Assembly: GCA_023228285.1 (NCBI GenBank)
Contig: JALOBM010000045.1
Span: forward strand, 1-17,676
Direction: 5' to 3'
DNA: 17,676 nt
From: Candidatus Cloacimonadota bacterium
Lineage (GTDB): Bacteria; Cloacimonadota; Cloacimonadia; Cloacimonadales; Cloacimonadaceae
A program made the translations under genes and the position numbers. Shown here one piece after another: positions 15,541 to 17,676 of the stretch. The notes beneath the pieces were generated by a model. That model did not search any database. It was not told where the DNA came from and saw only the letters and a list, made by a program, of their open reading frames with translations. The first letter of the stretch is position 1. Each line of letters begins with the position of its first letter.

Positions 15541-16508
15541 AAATCCTGATTCTGCGCCTCAGTTCACTGGGAGACATTGTTCTTACTCAGCCCGTTGCGG
15601 CATGGTTACGAACCAGGTATCCTGAGGCTCAAATCGACTTTGTGGTAAAGGAGCAATTTGTCGAGCTCGTAACTCTGATGGGTTGCGAGCTCAATCCAAT
15701 AATCTACAGAAAGAGTTTTAAAGCGCATTATGCGCTGTACAAAACCGGATACGACATAGTTCTCGATCTGCATGCAAAACTCTCCACATACCTGCTTAAA
15801 ATCGCTTCCAGGGGCAAAACGATCCTTACGTATCAGAAAGCACGCTCCATTCGTGAGAGAATGGTAAAAGGCGATAAATCCCTAAAAATCGGCACTACGG
15901 TGGATCTGTATCGAACTGCTTTGCAACGTATTGATGAGCAGGCAAAGCTGGATGTACCCCGCTTGTATCCTTCCTCACATAGTCACATTCCAGACCTTCC
16001 TGTGGCAGCAAAACGCATAGCTATCTTTCCCGGCGCAGCTCACAACACAAAGCGCTATCCTGCTAATTACTATAAGGAACTAATAAAGAACAGCCCCAAC
16101 GGTTTTCAATACATAATACTTGGATCACAATCAGAACAAGACCTCTGCCAGACAATAGCAGAAGATTATAAGGCAAAAAACCTCTGTGGAGAGCTCAGTT
16201 TCACCCAGCTACTGGCCCTGCTTGAGACTTGCGATTGGGTGATTAGTTCCGATAGTGGCCCGATGCACTTGGCAGCCGCTCTGCAAAGACCGCAGATTGC
16301 GATCTTTGGGGCTACTCATCCCCGCCTTGGTTTTGCTCCCCAAAACCCCCAAGCGCATGTTTTGTGCGCCGAGCTGGAATGTCAGCCTTGTTCACTGCAT
16401 GGTTCAGATAGCTGTCCCTTGGGACATTTCAAGTGCATGCATGACATATCTGTAGAGAGCATTTTGAACATCATTAATCAAAATAAGGGGTCACACAACT
16501 CACAATGA
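15537..16508 (+). CDS. Glycosyltransferase family 9 (heptosyltransferase-like)
   Basis: This 323-aa protein resembles the ADP-heptose:LPS heptosyltransferases that build the inner core of lipopolysaccharide in the cytoplasm. MKILILRLSSLGDIVLTQPV at the N-terminus is the family 9 signature, with the catalytic aspartate position at Asp13. IAIFPGAAHNTKRYP at 161-175 and DSGPMHLAAALQRP at 239-252 with FGATHPRLGFAP after it form the donor site. Four C-terminal cysteines (282, 285, 293, 300) in a CxxC-x7-C pattern are notable and could bind metal. The acceptor is unknown, and I do not assign waaF or waaC. Its ATG overlaps the alaS stop, so expression follows alaS. Confidence 0.87.
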   Translation: MKILILRLSSLGDIVLTQPVAAWLRTRYPEAQIDFVVKEQFVELVTLMGCELNPIIYRKSFKAHYALYKTGYDIVLDLHAKLSTYLLKIASRGKTILTYQKARSIRERMVKGDKSLKIGTTVDLYRTALQRIDEQAKLDVPRLYPSSHSHIPDLPVAAKRIAIFPGAAHNTKRYPANYYKELIKNSPNGFQYIILGSQSEQDLCQTIAEDYKAKNLCGELSFTQLLALLETCDWVISSDSGPMHLAAALQRPQIAIFGATHPRLGFAPQNPQAHVLCAELECQPCSLHGSDSCPLGHFKCMHDISVESILNIINQNKGSHNSQ

Positions 16509-16563
16509 CCGTGTAGTGTAATGAGTTCGTCTTGCCACTATAAATCTGAAATGCTGGAGTGGT

Positions 16564-17157
16564 TTACTTGATCCTGACGATGAAGTCATTTTTGGGGCTG
16601 AAATCCAGATACTGCCAGTGAAATACCTTTCCCATTTCACAAGAACACAAGCTGGGAGAAGGGAAAGGCAATTCCTCCAGCTCAATCCCGGGTTCCAGAG
16701 CCAGAGTCATGTCACAGAAGGGCAGAGGCCGTCCCCAGGAATTGGCGGTCAGCAGTACATAGTGAGCAGTATTACCTCCGATCTTTTGATCGTAGCAGAT
16801 TCGTAACTTTACAAAACTGCGTGATGGTAAGTCCAAGCGGAAACTGAAGCCATTTTTTCCATGCCCAATCAACTCAACCGCCATGCTATCTGAGGGATCT
16901 ATCAGAGAAAGTCTAACACTCTCGGCAATACCAATTTCTGAAGTGGAGGGAATGGGAAACACAATCAACCGACTAAGGGACTCTCTATGCAGGTTACTCA
17001 GGTAGAAGTCTCCACATACGCTCCAGATCAGCGAATCCGAAGACGCATTCCGACGGAGCATAAAATCGAGCACTTCACCCTCAAAAGCGTACTGTGGCTG
17101 GGCAACCAACAAAGCCGGCAGTATGGCTAAAAGGCAAAGGATAGTACGCGGATTCAT
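16564..17157 (-). CDS. Secreted protein of unknown function
   Basis: This 197-aa protein is not a family I recognise. Residues 1-20 form a clear signal peptide (MNPRTILCLLAILPALLVAQ) with a likely cut near LVAQ. The mature part is beta-rich, with repeated hydrophobic/polar alternation, an FPIPS segment around 67-71, a LPSRSFVKLRICYDQKIGGN stretch around 109-128, and an ANSWGRPLPF motif near 137-146. Cysteines are present but no cluster pattern is clear. Its layout recalls secreted DUF4424-like proteins, but I cannot confirm this. It overlaps the sorting-domain gene upstream by ATGA, which suggests coupled translation and a shared role at the cell surface. It has no sorting domain of its own, so it may stay in the periplasm. 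Confidence 0.7.
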   Translation of the reverse strand: MNPRTILCLLAILPALLVAQPQYAFEGEVLDFMLRRNASSDSLIWSVCGDFYLSNLHRESLSRLIVFPIPSTSEIGIAESVRLSLIDPSDSMAVELIGHGKNGFSFRLDLPSRSFVKLRICYDQKIGGNTAHYVLLTANSWGRPLPFCDMTLALEPGIELEELPFPSPSLCSCEMGKVFHWQYLDFSPKNDFIVRIK

Positions 17158-17519
17158 TTGAGGACGGTAATCCTGGTTCTGGCCAGATTCTTGCCTCCCT
17201 CGGTTAATGATATGAAGTAGATCCCACTACTGAGCGTGGAAAGGTCCCATACTGTTTCACCCGCTGAGGGCATCTCTTTATTGTATAGAAACCTTCCTCG
17301 CAAGTCATAAATGGACAATTTTGCCTGCTGACTAAGGGGGAGATCGGATACATACTTTAGATTGATGTTGCTTCCGGTGGCTCGGGTGAGTATGGACGGA
17401 TACAGTTTTAAAACTCCTGTGGAAGGAGTCTCCACCAAATCATGCGTGCTCACTGAGCTTATAATCCCGTTTATTTGAATCGTCTCATCTGGCTCTGGGA
17501 AAAGCAACTCTTGGATCAC
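17154..17519 (-). CDS. Short type IX-style C-terminal sorting-domain protein, probably the remnant of a larger gene
   Basis: This 121-codon frame ends in a Por/type IX secretion-type sorting domain. From about residue 37 the pattern is KLYPSI, then hydrophobic strands, then KLSIYDLRGRFLYN at 67-80, WDLSTLSSGIYFISL at 91-105, and a positively charged end TRITVLK. Such domains normally sit at the end of large exported proteins. Here nothing precedes it except about 36 residues and no signal peptide. The assumed GTG start at 17517-17519 has no ribosome site, and an in-frame TAG lies 33 bases upstream. The frame is therefore probably the 3' end of a truncated gene, although its ATGA overlap with the next gene is intact. 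The 121 aa length is a minimum. Confidence 0.6.
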   Translation of the reverse strand: MIQELLFPEPDETIQINGIISSVSTHDLVETPSTGVLKLYPSILTRATGSNINLKYVSDLPLSQQAKLSIYDLRGRFLYNKEMPSAGETVWDLSTLSSGIYFISLTEGGKNLARTRITVLK

Positions 17520-17607
17520 AGTATTATGTGTCTGCGGATCTTTAACCAGCTAATCTTTCCCAGTAGCCCATGTGATTGAGAGGCAGTAAAATAGCTTAAA
17601 ATACTTC

Positions 17608-17636
17608 TTGACAAAAACACCTCGTATATTATTGTT
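17608..17636 (+). promoter_or_regulatory. Candidate promoter facing a gene beyond the right edge
   Basis: A perfect TTGACA (17608-17613) is followed after 17 bases by ATTGTT (17631-17636), with TATTATTG at 17627-17634 resembling the TAnnTTTG box of Bacteroidetes. It faces right, away from the - strand sorting-domain gene, and should serve a gene that begins just outside the window. The rest of the 157-base stretch 17520-17676 shows no gene on the + strand. Confidence 0.45.
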
Positions 17637-17673
17637 GCTTTATGCTTTAGGCAAGGAATAACAACGAGGTGTT
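17616..17673. repeat. Perfect 10-bp inverted repeat with one arm resembling a Shine-Dalgarno site
   Basis: AACACCTCGT at 17616-17625 is the exact reverse complement of ACGAGGTGTT at 17664-17673, with 38 bases between. The left arm lies in the spacer of the candidate promoter. The right arm holds GAGGTG, which could be the ribosome site of a gene starting just past the edge. The repeat may be a repressor operator pair or, if both arms are transcribed, a hairpin hiding the ribosome site. Confidence 0.55.
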
Positions 17674-17676
17674 AAA

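Noticed and set aside
16535..16562. CCACT/AGTGG pairing between the family 9 glycosyltransferase and the secreted protein gene
   Set aside because: A 5-bp stem with an 18-base loop and no T-run is within chance expectation.
1..17676. CRISPR array, transposase, integrase, tRNA or rRNA
   Set aside because: I found no regularly spaced repeats, no transposase or integrase motifs, and no cloverleaf in the short intergenic gaps.

Overview
The window is ordinary, densely packed bacterial chromosome of moderate GC content. It has no mobile element, CRISPR array, rRNA or tRNA that I can see. Several traits point to an anaerobic, Gram-negative, amino-acid-fermenting member of the FCB side of the bacterial tree, with Candidatus Cloacimonadota as my best guess. 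These are a ferredoxin-linked branched-chain 2-oxoacid oxidoreductase, a heptosyltransferase-like family 9 glycosyltransferase, a Por/type IX-style C-terminal sorting domain, a DUF2851 protein and a PyrE of the group with a C-terminal CxxC. The assignment is an inference from gene content and was not checked by any search.

Left block, + strand (1-5546). After the last codons of an unidentified upstream gene comes a four-gene cassette for a VOR-type 2-oxoacid:ferredoxin oxidoreductase, in the order delta, alpha, beta, gamma (138-2721). A GC-rich hairpin follows. A second, translationally coupled run then encodes an orotate phosphoribosyltransferase with an N-terminal DUF2007 domain, a methyltransferase with a large unrecognised N-terminal region, and RNase HII. 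Each junction in this run is an ATGA overlap.

Middle block, - strand (5579-11874). Read in the direction of transcription it is queC, L-asparaginase, two family-4-like glycosyltransferases, rpsT (S20), a monofunctional peptidoglycan transglycosylase (mtgA) and a DUF2851 protein. The first four genes are nearly contiguous or overlapping. rpsT probably has its own promoter just behind the second glycosyltransferase.

Right block, + strand (12009-16508). trxB, alaS and a family 9 glycosyltransferase overlap one another. trxB and queC are divergent, with candidate promoters for both in a 134-base gap.

Right edge (16564-17676). Two coupled - strand genes encode secreted or exported products: a 121-codon frame that is almost only a type IX-style sorting domain, and a 197-aa signal-peptide protein of unknown function. 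Beyond them a + strand promoter-like region with a perfect 10-bp inverted repeat faces a gene outside the window.

No clearly new multi-gene system is present. The best leads are the DUF2007-PyrE fusion, the uncharacterised domain in front of the methyltransferase, the orphan sorting domain with its coupled partner, and the inverted repeat at the right edge, one arm of which looks like a Shine-Dalgarno sequence.
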